Of a stretch of 8,178 bases of DNA, positions 1 to 5,716 are shown piece by piece (the first letter of the stretch is position 1; the number at the start of each line of letters is the position of its first letter). The position numbers were made by a program, and so were the translations under genes. This DNA is from Gammaproteobacteria bacterium (GTDB lineage Bacteria; Pseudomonadota; Gammaproteobacteria; JAABTG01). Location of the stretch: assembly GCA_030066245.1 (NCBI GenBank), contig JASJBY010000148.1:1-8178 (forward strand), in the 5' to 3' direction. Below the pieces are notes generated by a model. That model searched no databases, was not told the origin of the DNA, and saw only the letters and a program-made list of their open reading frames with translations.

Positions 1-458
1 GGACCGAGAACGACCACGGCGACGATGAAGCCGATGGAGCCCCAGATGCGAATACTTGTGTATCGATGGGACTTCTCGCCCAAATGGGTGAGCGTGGTGG
101 CCTCAAACTGAGGCAGGGCCGCGTTCCAGAAAAAGCTGAACACAGACATGACGGCGGCGAGCCACCAGTAGCCGTCTCCCAGGAACACCCCCGCGAAAGC
201 CAGTAAGGCGAGCAGGGACGCCAGCCGCACGATGGCCATCCGATGGCCCCGATGGTCCGCGATCCAGGCCCACACGTTCGGTGCGACGATCTTCGTCGCC
301 ATGATGATCGCCATGAGTTCGCCGATAGACGCGGCGTTGAAGCCCAGGGACTTGAGGTACAGACCCCAGTAGGGGATGAGCACGCCCAGGGTCGCGAAAT
401 AGAACAGATAGAACCCGGAAAGCCGCCAGTAGGGCACAGGCGACGGGCTCGGCTGCAT
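1..458 (-). CDS. MFS transporter, PPP/HcaT-like family (3' end outside window)
   Basis: This is the N-terminal 152 residues of an inner-membrane major facilitator protein; the rest lies beyond base 1. About five hydrophobic segments are visible: residues ~14-34, 45-65, 76-95, 99-118 and 139-152. A basic cytoplasmic-type loop (WIADHRGHR) follows the second, in the position of MFS motif A. The stretch NAALPQFEATTL and the later YTSIRIWGSIGF resemble the phenylpropionate permease (PPP) branch that includes E. coli HcaT. The ATG at 458-456 shares one base with the aroC stop (TGATG), so the two are almost certainly co-transcribed and translationally coupled. A PPP-type transporter directly behind aroC also occurs in other gammaproteobacteria such as Pseudomonas. 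The substrate is not known; an aromatic or organic acid fits the context, but that is inference. Confidence 0.85.
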   Translation of the reverse strand, partial: MQPSPSPVPYWRLSGFYLFYFATLGVLIPYWGLYLKSLGFNAASIGELMAIIMATKIVAPNVWAWIADHRGHRMAIVRLASLLALLAFAGVFLGDGYWWLAAVMSVFSFFWNAALPQFEATTLTHLGEKSHRYTSIRIWGSIGFIVAVVVLG

Positions 459-1555
459 CATGGACTCGCCGGTATGCGGGGCGTGCCCGAATCCACGTCG
501 AGATTCTGGGCTCGATGGCGCAGTGCATGGTCCATGAGCACGATGGCCAGCATCGCCTCGGCAATCGGCGTGGCCCGGATGCCGACACAAGGGTCGTGTC
601 GGCCATGAGTGACCACCTCCGCGCTATCGCCGTTGACGTCCACCGTGCGACCCGGCAGGCGGATACTGGAGGTGGGTTTCAACGCCAGGCTTGCGACGAT
701 GTCCTGCCCGGACGAAATACCGCCCAGGATCCCGCCCGCGCTATTGCTCAGAAAGCCGGTTGGCGAAATCTCGTCCCTGTGCTCGGTACCCTTCTGCTCG
801 ACGCTGGCGAAGCCCGCCCCGATCTCCACGCCCTTTACCGCGTTGATGGACATGAGGGCCTTGGCAATGTCGGCGTCCAGGCGGTCGAAGATCGGCTCGC
901 CAAGCCCGGGGGGCACGCCTGTAGCCAGCACGGTCACCCGCGCTCCAATCGAGTTTCCTTCCTTGCGCAAGGCGTCCATGTACGCCTCGAGCTCGGGCAC
1001 CTTGTCCGGATCCGGGAAAAAGAAGGGGTTGCGCTCCACCTCCGCCCAGTCGAGACGGCCTGGTCGAATCGGACCCAGTTGCGCCACGTAGCCGCGGACC
1101 TGTATGCCGTAACGCTGACTCAGATAGGCCTTGGCGATACCGCCGGCAGCGACCCGGACGGCCGTCTCCCGCGCTGAGGAACGGCCCCCGCCCCGATAAT
1201 CCCGCACGCCATACTTCTGTCGGTAGGTGTAGTCGGCGTGGCCGGGTCGAAACAAGTCCTTGATATTGCCATAGTCCTTGGAACGCTGGTCAACGTTCTC
1301 GATAACCAGACCGATCGGCGTGCCGGTGGTGCGTCCTTCGAAGACACCGGACAGGATCCGCACCCGGTCCGGCTCCCGGCGCTGGGTCGTGTGGCGGGTC
1401 TTGCCGGGCCGGCGCCGGTCCAGATCCCGCTGCAGAAGCTCATCTGTCAGCTCGAGTCCGGGAGGACACCCGTCGACGACGCCGCCCAGAGCAGGCCCGT
1501 GGCTTTCCCCGTAGCTGGTGACCGTGAAAAGATTGCCAAGAGTATTACCCGACAT
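458..1555 (-). CDS. aroC: Chorismate synthase AroC
   Basis: Chorismate synthase is the last enzyme of the shikimate pathway. It converts 5-enolpyruvylshikimate-3-phosphate to chorismate using reduced FMN and acts in the cytoplasm as a tetramer. At 365 residues it matches the usual length (E. coli 361). All family signatures are present: GESHG at 16-20, RPGHADYTY at 103-111, GGGRSSARET at 122-131, a SINAVKGVEIG block at ~227-237, SNSAGGILGGISSGQ at 260-274, and GRHDPCVGIRATPIAE at 328-343. The two histidines H19 and H106 correspond to the catalytic pair. The reading frame stays open to 1642, but MSGNTLG is the conserved N-terminus. The 29 extra residues would be encoded partly by a heptamer repeat, so the start at 1555 is chosen; only a weak GGA precedes it. 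The stop overlaps the start of the downstream transporter gene. Confidence 0.98.
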   Translation of the reverse strand: MSGNTLGNLFTVTSYGESHGPALGGVVDGCPPGLELTDELLQRDLDRRRPGKTRHTTQRREPDRVRILSGVFEGRTTGTPIGLVIENVDQRSKDYGNIKDLFRPGHADYTYRQKYGVRDYRGGGRSSARETAVRVAAGGIAKAYLSQRYGIQVRGYVAQLGPIRPGRLDWAEVERNPFFFPDPDKVPELEAYMDALRKEGNSIGARVTVLATGVPPGLGEPIFDRLDADIAKALMSINAVKGVEIGAGFASVEQKGTEHRDEISPTGFLSNSAGGILGGISSGQDIVASLALKPTSSIRLPGRTVDVNGDSAEVVTHGRHDPCVGIRATPIAEAMLAIVLMDHALRHRAQNLDVDSGTPRIPASP

Positions 1556-1576
1556 GGCTAGAGTGATCCGTGGGTG

Positions 1577-1597
1577 GTAGTGACTGGTGAATGGCGA
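1577..1597 (+). repeat. Heptamer array A (3 degenerate units)
   Basis: Three consecutive 7-base units (gtagtga, ctggtga, atggcga) share the NNRGTGA pattern of the longer arrays in this window. Twelve bases (1579-1590 read as reverse complement, with flanking) recur in array E. It lies 22 bases upstream of the aroC start on the opposite strand, inside the aroC leader. It also accounts for the SPFTSHYHP-like residues in the spurious N-terminal extension of the aroC reading frame. Confidence 0.5.
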
Positions 1598-1683
1598 CGG
1601 AACGTTGTGCTGGACAGACTGAGGCGCGGACCGGAAGGGCATCAGGCACCGGGCTTACGTGACTCAGCGAGAGTAAGGCCGGA

Positions 1684-1689
1684 ATTGTA
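1684..1689 (-). promoter_or_regulatory. Possible -10 element for aroC
   Basis: Read on the minus strand this is TACAAT, a good sigma70 -10 hexamer in a GC-rich background, in the 256-base gap between the small upstream gene and aroC. Seventeen bases upstream the -35 position reads TTTCTC, a poor match. Transcription would start near 1676 and leave a leader of about 120 bases. aroC may instead be read through from the upstream genes. This is a weak call. Confidence 0.2.
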
Positions 1690-1811
1690 GGCCCTCGCCT
1701 GGCGCGGAGAAAGAGTCGGGCCGCACGGACCAACCTGCTTGCCCCAGTTTCCGTAGTGTCCCGCGAACCGGTCTAATCAGGGATGGCAAGGGTCTCGGCG
1801 GGCCGCTCCCA

Positions 1812-2228
1812 TTACCCTGGCGGCTGGGTCTCCTCGATGTGTTTGACGTACTTCGGCATACCCTCCAGCTCAAGTCTTGCGCCAGTGCCGGTAATGGTCA
1901 TCTCAGCACCTCCCTCGAAGGCGATTCTGAGCTGGGCGTAGCCGGGAGTATCCAACGGGATGGGGGACATATCCACATATTTCAGGCCTGCCGTTTCCAT
2001 GCTGCCGCCGGCGAGCAGCGCCGGCAGCTCCGGGCTTTTGCCCTGGATATCCGCCTCGCCGATAATCAGGTTTCCGGACTGGGTCCACAGGGTGCTCGCA
2101 TCGACCTGGGGTATGCCCTCGGACTTGACGATCATCGCTGGGCCGAAGGCGACCCTGACACTGCCATCGCCCTGCGTCACTATGGACGCTGCGGTGGAAC
2201 CTTCGAGCTGAATTATCGTGCCAGCCAT
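1812..2228 (-). CDS. Hypothetical beta-rich protein, 138 residues
   Basis: I do not recognise this protein. It has no signal peptide, membrane segment or cysteine. The sequence alternates short beta-like stretches (TIIQLEG, GSVRVAF, LRIAFEGGAEMTITG, ARLELEGM) with glycine and proline turns. It ends in a hydrophilic tail, KHIEETQPPG. It is probably a cytoplasmic all-beta domain. Codon use supports a real gene: third positions are strongly G/C and there are no rare-codon runs. The ATG at 2228 is the only usable start, because the in-frame codons back to the previous gene include no ATG, GTG or TTG. No good ribosome binding site precedes it, so translation may depend on coupling with the membrane-protein gene 64 bases upstream. 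aroC follows 256 bases downstream on the same strand. Confidence 0.75.
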   Translation of the reverse strand: MAGTIIQLEGSTAASIVTQGDGSVRVAFGPAMIVKSEGIPQVDASTLWTQSGNLIIGEADIQGKSPELPALLAGGSMETAGLKYVDMSPIPLDTPGYAQLRIAFEGGAEMTITGTGARLELEGMPKYVKHIEETQPPG

Positions 2229-2292
2229 CGAGGTGTCGCGAAGCCGATCGTCGGCGAAGCCCGCATTGCGCTTGCCGACGCCGTGGTTACCG

Positions 2293-2661
2293 CTACGATT
2301 TGCTACCCAGCAAAGAACTCAGGGCCATGCGCGGAGCGTTGAAAAGAGCGCCGCTGGTCAGCTTGGCAACGGGTTCGGAGCCCATGATCTCGCGAAACGC
2401 GCCCAGGGCAAAGAGCGCAAATCCCGGCATGTCGCCGACCTGGTCCTCGAGCACATCGTGGAACGGCGCCCGCTGGCCGATGACAGGCACCTGATCCAAC
2501 GCGCGGATCCCGTCGGTAAAATCCAGTATGGCCGCGAACATGAGCAGCGAAAGCCCGGCGTTCATGATTCTATAGTTCGTGCTGGACACCCGCGACTTGG
2601 CCTTGGTGTTCAGGTAAATGAGCGCGACGAGCACGGCGATGACTTTCAGGATGTCTACCAT
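2293..2661 (-). CDS. Small membrane protein resembling a sensor-protein transmembrane module
   Basis: The protein has 122 residues and three likely membrane segments: ~4-18, 32-48 and 78-90. The conserved-looking core LDFTDGI...FHDVLEDQVGDMPGFALFALGAF (residues ~46-88) resembles the membrane-embedded N-terminal part of some bacterial sensor kinases and diguanylate cyclases. Here it ends without any catalytic domain. The final ~30 residues (PVAKLTSGALFNAPRMALSSLLG) form a possible amphipathic tail. The frame is open to 2799, but MVDILKV at 2661 is preferred. An AGGA lies 8 bases before it, and the upstream extension is charged and lacks protein-like character. It is followed at 64 bases by the 138-residue protein on the same strand, so the two may form a small operon. 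The function is unknown; the sensor resemblance is from memory of the family pattern, not a search. Confidence 0.72.
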   Translation of the reverse strand: MVDILKVIAVLVALIYLNTKAKSRVSSTNYRIMNAGLSLLMFAAILDFTDGIRALDQVPVIGQRAPFHDVLEDQVGDMPGFALFALGAFREIMGSEPVAKLTSGALFNAPRMALSSLLGSKS

Positions 2662-3112
2662 TGCGGAATTCCTGTGAAGCGGGCAGGGGTCAAGAATAGG
2701 CGATTCGTCGCGCTTTTTGAACCATGCCCTGGACGTGGGCCTGAACTCCGGGTCGGCCTGGTACGTCCACGCGGCCGCTCCGCGTTCTCGGTCACCCATG
2801 TCAGCGCAGACGACGCATGGCCCAACCAGGGCGCCGGCTCCGCAAAATCGCTTCAGCTACGCCGCTCCGCCCGCGCCGCGCATTGGTGTTCAGTTCGGGC
2901 CGCACCGGCATGAGTGGCCGTGACCGTCGGCCGCAGGGATAGCGGCCGTCGAGCCTACAGGGAGGTATTCACGGCGTGTCCCGGCAGCTCATGCCGGTAC
3001 GGCCCCCGCCGCGTACGCTTAACCTATCACGGATGCTGCGCCGCGCCGGCTGTAGCGGATTTCGGGTCAATCCTATCGGGAACGAACAAGAGCGTGGGTT
3101 GAACGGAAATTC
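2662..3112. other. Divergent intergenic region, 451 bases
   Basis: This gap separates the leftward membrane-protein gene from rightward dusA and must hold both promoters. I see no convincing -35/-10 pair for either direction. Short frames on both strands lack protein-like composition and are not called. Bases 2662-2896 hold nothing I can name. Bases 2897-3024 are the structured repeat described separately, and 3025-3112 form the immediate dusA leader. A possible outer extension of the palindrome (2844-2857 against 3049-3062) is imperfect and may be chance. Confidence 0.6.
2897..3024 (+). repeat. Structured intergenic repeat, copy 1 (nested palindrome)
   Basis: The element is bounded by 18-base inverted arms at 2897-2914 and 2988-3005 that pair at 17 of 18 positions. 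Inside, GCCGTGA (2917-2923) is perfectly complementary to TCACGGC (2969-2975). Nested within that, CGGCCGC (2928-2934) pairs with GCGGCCG (2942-2948) over a 7-base loop. A competing local hairpin, CCGGC...GCCGG, spans 2982-2998. Bases 2945-3024 recur inverted at 8099-8178 with 76 of 80 identical, so the conserved unit extends 19 bases past the right arm. It contains no coding sequence. It could be a non-autonomous mobile repeat (MITE- or REP-like) or a structured RNA or terminator element; the sequence alone does not decide. Confidence 0.85.
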
Positions 3113-4078
3113 ATGGACAGACGTCTATGCATCGCGCCTATGATGGACTGTACGGATCGGCACGACCGTTATTTGCTTCGGCTGATTTCCCGACGCGTGC
3201 TTCTGTACACGGAGATGGTGACGACGGCCGCTCTGCAGTTCGGCGACAGGGACAAGCTTCTGACCTACGACGCCACGGAACGCCCCCTGGCTTGCCAGCT
3301 CGGTGGCAACGACCCGGCGGCTATGGCCCAGTGTGCGCGCATGGTTGAGGAACGCGGTTTCGACGAGGTCAACATCAACGTGGGCTGCCCCAGCAATCGC
3401 GTGCAGTCAGGCGCGTTCGGCGCCTGCCTCATGGCGACCCCGCACACCGTAGCGCACTGCGTGGCCGCCATGCGAGACGCCGTCACCATCCCGGTTACTG
3501 TAAAGACGCGCATCGGCATCGACCGGCGTGACTCCTACGAGGAGCTTGCCGCATTTGTTGCCCGTGTTTCGGCAGCCGGATGCAGCACCTTTATTGTCCA
3601 TGCTCGCAAAGCCTGGCTGAAGGGGCTGAGTCCGAGAGCGAATCGAACAGTGCCGCCCCTGCGTTACGACGTGGTCTACCGACTCAAGCAGGACTTCCCG
3701 AAGCTGGAGATCATCCTGAACGGCGGCTTGAATACCCTGGATCAGGCTCGCGCGCAACTCAACCACGTCGATGGGGTGATGATCGGCCGTGAGGCCTATC
3801 ACAACCCCTATCTGCTGGCGCCGGCGGACCAGCTCATCTTCGGCGCCGGGGGGCCTCCACCCAGCCGTTCAGAGGTCCTGAACAACTACTTGCCCTACGT
3901 ACAACGCGAGTTGAGTCATGGCCTCCCGCTACACCGCCTGACACGTCACATGCTGGGCCTGTTCCATGGGGTACCCGGTGCAAAAGCCTGGCGGCGCCAT
4001 CTGAGCGAGGCCACGGCTCACGGAGCCGGCGATGTGGACACCATCCGCCAGGCAGCGGAGTATATTGGAGGAATATAG
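3113..4078 (+). CDS. dusA: tRNA dihydrouridine synthase A (DusA)
   Basis: DusA is a flavoenzyme that reduces uridine to dihydrouridine at positions 20/20a of the tRNA D-loop, using FMN and NADPH, in the cytoplasm. At 321 residues it has the normal DusA length. An N-terminal TIM-barrel carries PMMDCTDRHDRYLLR (9-23) and the NVGCPSNRVQSGAFGACLM block (89-107) with catalytic C92. Further along are VKTRIGID (130-137), HARKAWLKGLSPRANR (163-178), NGGL (203-206) and GVMIGREAYHNPYLL (211-225), which bind FMN and substrate. A helical C-terminal tRNA-binding domain follows. The DRHDR and KGLSPRANR blocks separate DusA from DusB and DusC. The ATG at 3113 fits the family N-terminus, although the site before it (CGGAAA) is weak. 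It stands alone, with heptamer array B starting five bases after its stop. Confidence 0.97.
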   Translation: MDRRLCIAPMMDCTDRHDRYLLRLISRRVLLYTEMVTTAALQFGDRDKLLTYDATERPLACQLGGNDPAAMAQCARMVEERGFDEVNINVGCPSNRVQSGAFGACLMATPHTVAHCVAAMRDAVTIPVTVKTRIGIDRRDSYEELAAFVARVSAAGCSTFIVHARKAWLKGLSPRANRTVPPLRYDVVYRLKQDFPKLEIILNGGLNTLDQARAQLNHVDGVMIGREAYHNPYLLAPADQLIFGAGGPPPSRSEVLNNYLPYVQRELSHGLPLHRLTRHMLGLFHGVPGAKAWRRHLSEATAHGAGDVDTIRQAAEYIGGI

Positions 4079-4082
4079 GGAA

Positions 4083-4138
4083 TAGTGAGCGGTGACTGGT
4101 GAGCAGTGAGTAGCGAAGAGTTAATGGTGAAGAACGAA
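4083..4138 (+). repeat. Heptamer array B (8 units, GTGA orientation)
   Basis: Eight 7-base units run in phase immediately after the dusA stop: tagtgag, cggtgac, tggtgag, cagtgag, then decaying to tagcgaa, gagttaa, tggtgaa and gaacgaa. The consensus is NRGTGAN. Its first part (4080-4096) is perfectly complementary over 17 bases to 4278-4294 in array C. A transcript could therefore form a long hairpin enclosing 181 bases. The enclosed sequence includes an AT-rich patch near 4160-4180 and no gene that I can see. Confidence 0.8.
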
Positions 4139-4261
4139 GACAGGGTCCTCGTTGGTGCAATGTAATTGATCATAGAAACGCTTGCCCGACATTATCCGCA
4201 TACAGAGAGTCTTGGACGGGCGGAAAAGTCGGGGCGCCAGACATCTCGGTGCTCCCTCCAC

Positions 4262-4296
4262 GCTTCTCGAGTCACCCGTCACCGCTCACTATTCAC
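4262..4296 (-). repeat. Heptamer array C (4-5 units, TCAC orientation)
   Basis: The units gagtcac, ccgtcac, cgctcac and tattcac are in phase from 4269 to 4296, with a degenerate unit (gcttctc) in front. This is the inverted partner of array B, matching it perfectly over 17 bases. It lies 45 bases upstream of the hydrolase start and accounts for the SSHPSPLTIHG residues found if that reading frame is extended upstream to 4249. Confidence 0.75.
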
Positions 4297-4341
4297 GGGG
4301 TATGTGACAAGGCCGCGGCGGGCAAACGGTCCCTGCCCGAC

Positions 4342-5187
4342 ATGAGAAAGGTTCTTTTCATTTCCTTGTTGTTTGCCGTAGTCGAGTCTACCTTGGCAGA
4401 CCAAGACGATAGCCGACTGGAAGAGAGCTTCTGTGGCGTCAAGGAGCCAGTCTTGTTCTGGCTCTGGAGTTCCATGGCGGGACGCCCTGACAAAGACCGA
4501 CTGCTGGGGCTAAGCGGGGTCGAAGATATATCAATCCGTACGCGCGATGGCCGTATCCTTCGGGGCTACAAGCTAGGTGCAGCGCTAAGCAAGCCTGCCG
4601 CTCCGAAGGGTTATCTTCTGGTGGTCCAGGGTAATGCCATCCTGGCGGACCAGATACTGTCCGAGTTCAAGAACTACTCGATTGCTGGATATGACGTGTT
4701 TATCTTCGACTTTCGTGGGTACGGCAGATCTGAAGGGAAACGCCGTCTCAAAGCAATTGTCAGTGACTACCAGGAGATCTTGACTCACCTGAATGCGCTG
4801 ACCCCCAACAGGCGATTTGTCTATGCGATCTCCCTCGGCGGAATCATTATCTTAAATGCACTGGTAGCGAGCGCAGGCGTAGACAAGGTTGTCATCGACT
4901 CCAGTCCGAGTCGGCTTTCGGACTACGGGTGCCCGACCGACTACGATCCGGTACTGAAGCTGCCTGCCGATTGCTCGAACTTCCTCTTCATTATGGGTGG
5001 AAGCGATCATGTAGTATCTCCGGACGCTTCCAGAGAGCTTGCGGAGTCAGCGGAGTTGCGTGGCGCGACCGTCGAACGCGTTAGCGAGTTTGGTCATCCG
5101 TTCATGGATTCCTCAGGGTCTGTGCATACGCGTCGTTTTGAATTGATCGAGAACTATTTGCTGGAGGATGGCGCCCTGCGCCACTAA
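4342..5187 (+). CDS. Secreted alpha/beta hydrolase
   Basis: The protein has 281 residues. Residues 1-19 (MRKVLFISLLFAVVESTLA) form a Sec-type signal peptide with likely cleavage before DQDD, so it should act in the periplasm or outside the cell. The body is an alpha/beta-hydrolase fold: DGRILRGYKL strand pair (69-78), VVQGNA oxyanion loop (94-99), and FDFRGYGRSEG turn (122-132). The nucleophile elbow is AISLGG with Ser164, the acid loop is MGGSDHVVSP with Asp222, and His252 sits in FGHPF. This resembles the YfhR/ABHD13-type peptidase or esterase-like hydrolases; the substrate is unknown. The first elbow residue is Ala rather than Gly. Cys31, Cys197 and Cys211 could allow a disulfide. The start at 4342 is chosen for the signal peptide; no clear ribosome site precedes it. 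GC is lower (~53% by eye) than in flanking genes, suggesting acquisition. Confidence 0.88.
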   Translation: MRKVLFISLLFAVVESTLADQDDSRLEESFCGVKEPVLFWLWSSMAGRPDKDRLLGLSGVEDISIRTRDGRILRGYKLGAALSKPAAPKGYLLVVQGNAILADQILSEFKNYSIAGYDVFIFDFRGYGRSEGKRRLKAIVSDYQEILTHLNALTPNRRFVYAISLGGIIILNALVASAGVDKVVIDSSPSRLSDYGCPTDYDPVLKLPADCSNFLFIMGGSDHVVSPDASRELAESAELRGATVERVSEFGHPFMDSSGSVHTRRFELIENYLLEDGALRH

Positions 5188-5204
5188 GCTCGACTCTTGT
5201 GCGC

Positions 5205-5515
5205 AGTTATTTACATGGCAGTCAGCTGAGGCCGCGTACAATGAGCGAGGGCGAACACAGCCTGCGGACCGGTTTCCCTTACAGCTGATCCTGACTGGCA
5301 AGGACACCGTTATCGATAACGACGGCGTGCTGCCGGTGCTTCAGCAAGGTCGGGAGCCCGGCCTGGATGTGGTTTGGTACGAAGACCAAACCCACTCCAT
5401 TCAGCTGGATGCTTCACAACGTCTGGCTCACGATGTGGCCGCCCGGCTAAAGCGCCACGGCCCAACACCCTGTACGGCAGCCGTGGCGAGTGCAGTCTTG
5501 GAAGGTAATGAGTGA
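5205..5515 (+). pseudogene. C-terminal remnant of a second alpha/beta hydrolase
   Basis: From about 5270 the frame reads FPLQLILTGKDTVIDNDGVLPVLQQ, then VVWYEDQTHSIQLDASQRLAHDVAARL. That is the typical last third of an alpha/beta hydrolase, with the acid loop (GKD) and the catalytic-His loop (THSIQ). The core fold, the nucleophile serine and the N-terminus are missing. The preceding residues (FTWQSAEAAYNERG) may be part of the lid helix; the left edge is uncertain. The frame could be opened by an ATG at 5168, overlapping the intact hydrolase by 20 bases, but such a 115-residue product would lack a nucleophile. The sequence differs from the C-terminus of the intact neighbour, so it is not a simple tandem duplicate. 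The stop codon at 5513-5515 lies within the first unit of array D, suggesting the repeat truncated or replaced the original end. Confidence 0.7.
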
Positions 5516-5544
5516 AGCGTGGATCGTGAAGCGTGAAGCGTGAA
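5510..5544 (+). repeat. Heptamer array D (5 units, GTGA orientation)
   Basis: The units are gagtgaa, gcgtgga, tcgtgaa, gcgtgaa and gcgtgaa. The last two are identical, so this is the least decayed stretch of the GTGA-oriented arrays. Eleven bases (5526-5536 region) are complementary to 5651-5661 in array E. It overlaps the end of the hydrolase remnant. Confidence 0.8.
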
Positions 5545-5546
5545 GC

Positions 5547-5598
5547 GCTATAGAGCATAGCCAGGTTCCGACCGATGCCTCAGTTCGCTCTGTATCGG
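5547..5598. other. Two short hairpins between arrays D and E
   Basis: GCTAT (5547-5551) pairs with ATAGC (5557-5561) around a 5-base loop. CCGATGC (5572-5578) pairs with GTATCGG (5592-5598) with one G-T wobble. They lie between convergent genes, where a bidirectional terminator would be expected. Neither has a U-tract on either strand, so they are not called terminators. The rest of 5552-5634 shows nothing recognisable. Confidence 0.3.
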
Positions 5599-5634
5599 GC
5601 GGAGAGGTTAACGCGGCTTTCGCTCCGTCCTACG

Positions 5635-5704
5635 GTTTACGGGTCACGAGTCACGCTTCACCAGTCACCATTCACCATTCACTACTCACTACTCACTGCT
5701 CACT
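5635..5704 (-). repeat. Heptamer array E (9-10 units, TCAC orientation)
   Basis: This is the longest array. After a degenerate unit (gtttacg) come nine in-phase units from 5642: ggtcacg, agtcacg, cttcacc, agtcacc, attcacc, attcact, actcact, actcact, gctcact. TCAC is invariant at positions 3-6 while the other three positions drift. It forms the inverted partner of array D and ends 12 bases past the stop of the 2-hydroxyacid dehydrogenase, just as array B abuts the stop of dusA. Translating it gives serine/threonine/histidine-rich peptides that are artefacts, not genes. Confidence 0.9.
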
Positions 5705-5716
5705 ATTACCCCCTCT

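Noticed and set aside
515..1177. Long plus-strand frame opposite aroC (220 residues)
   Set aside because: It lies entirely antisense to a fully recognisable aroC and has no protein-family character; long antisense frames are common in GC-rich genes.
1651..1680. Hairpin GGGCTTAC/GTAAGGCC upstream of aroC as a terminator or attenuator
   Set aside because: It is an imperfect 8-base stem with a 14-base loop and no U-tract; chance is likely in this composition.
2218..2913. Plus-strand frame of 231 residues opposite the two small minus-strand genes
   Set aside because: It is rich in Arg, Gly and His with no hydrophobic pattern, and it ends in the intergenic region. The minus-strand frames have better codon bias and membrane segments.
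2844..3062. Extension of the structured repeat into a >200-base palindrome
   Set aside because: Outer segments 2844-2857 and 3049-3062 pair only with a gap and mismatches. The second copy does not extend past the 80 shared bases on that side, so this is not supported.
5635..5704. Tandem repeats as a CRISPR array
   Set aside because: The unit is 7 bases with no unique spacers of constant length, and there are no cas genes nearby.
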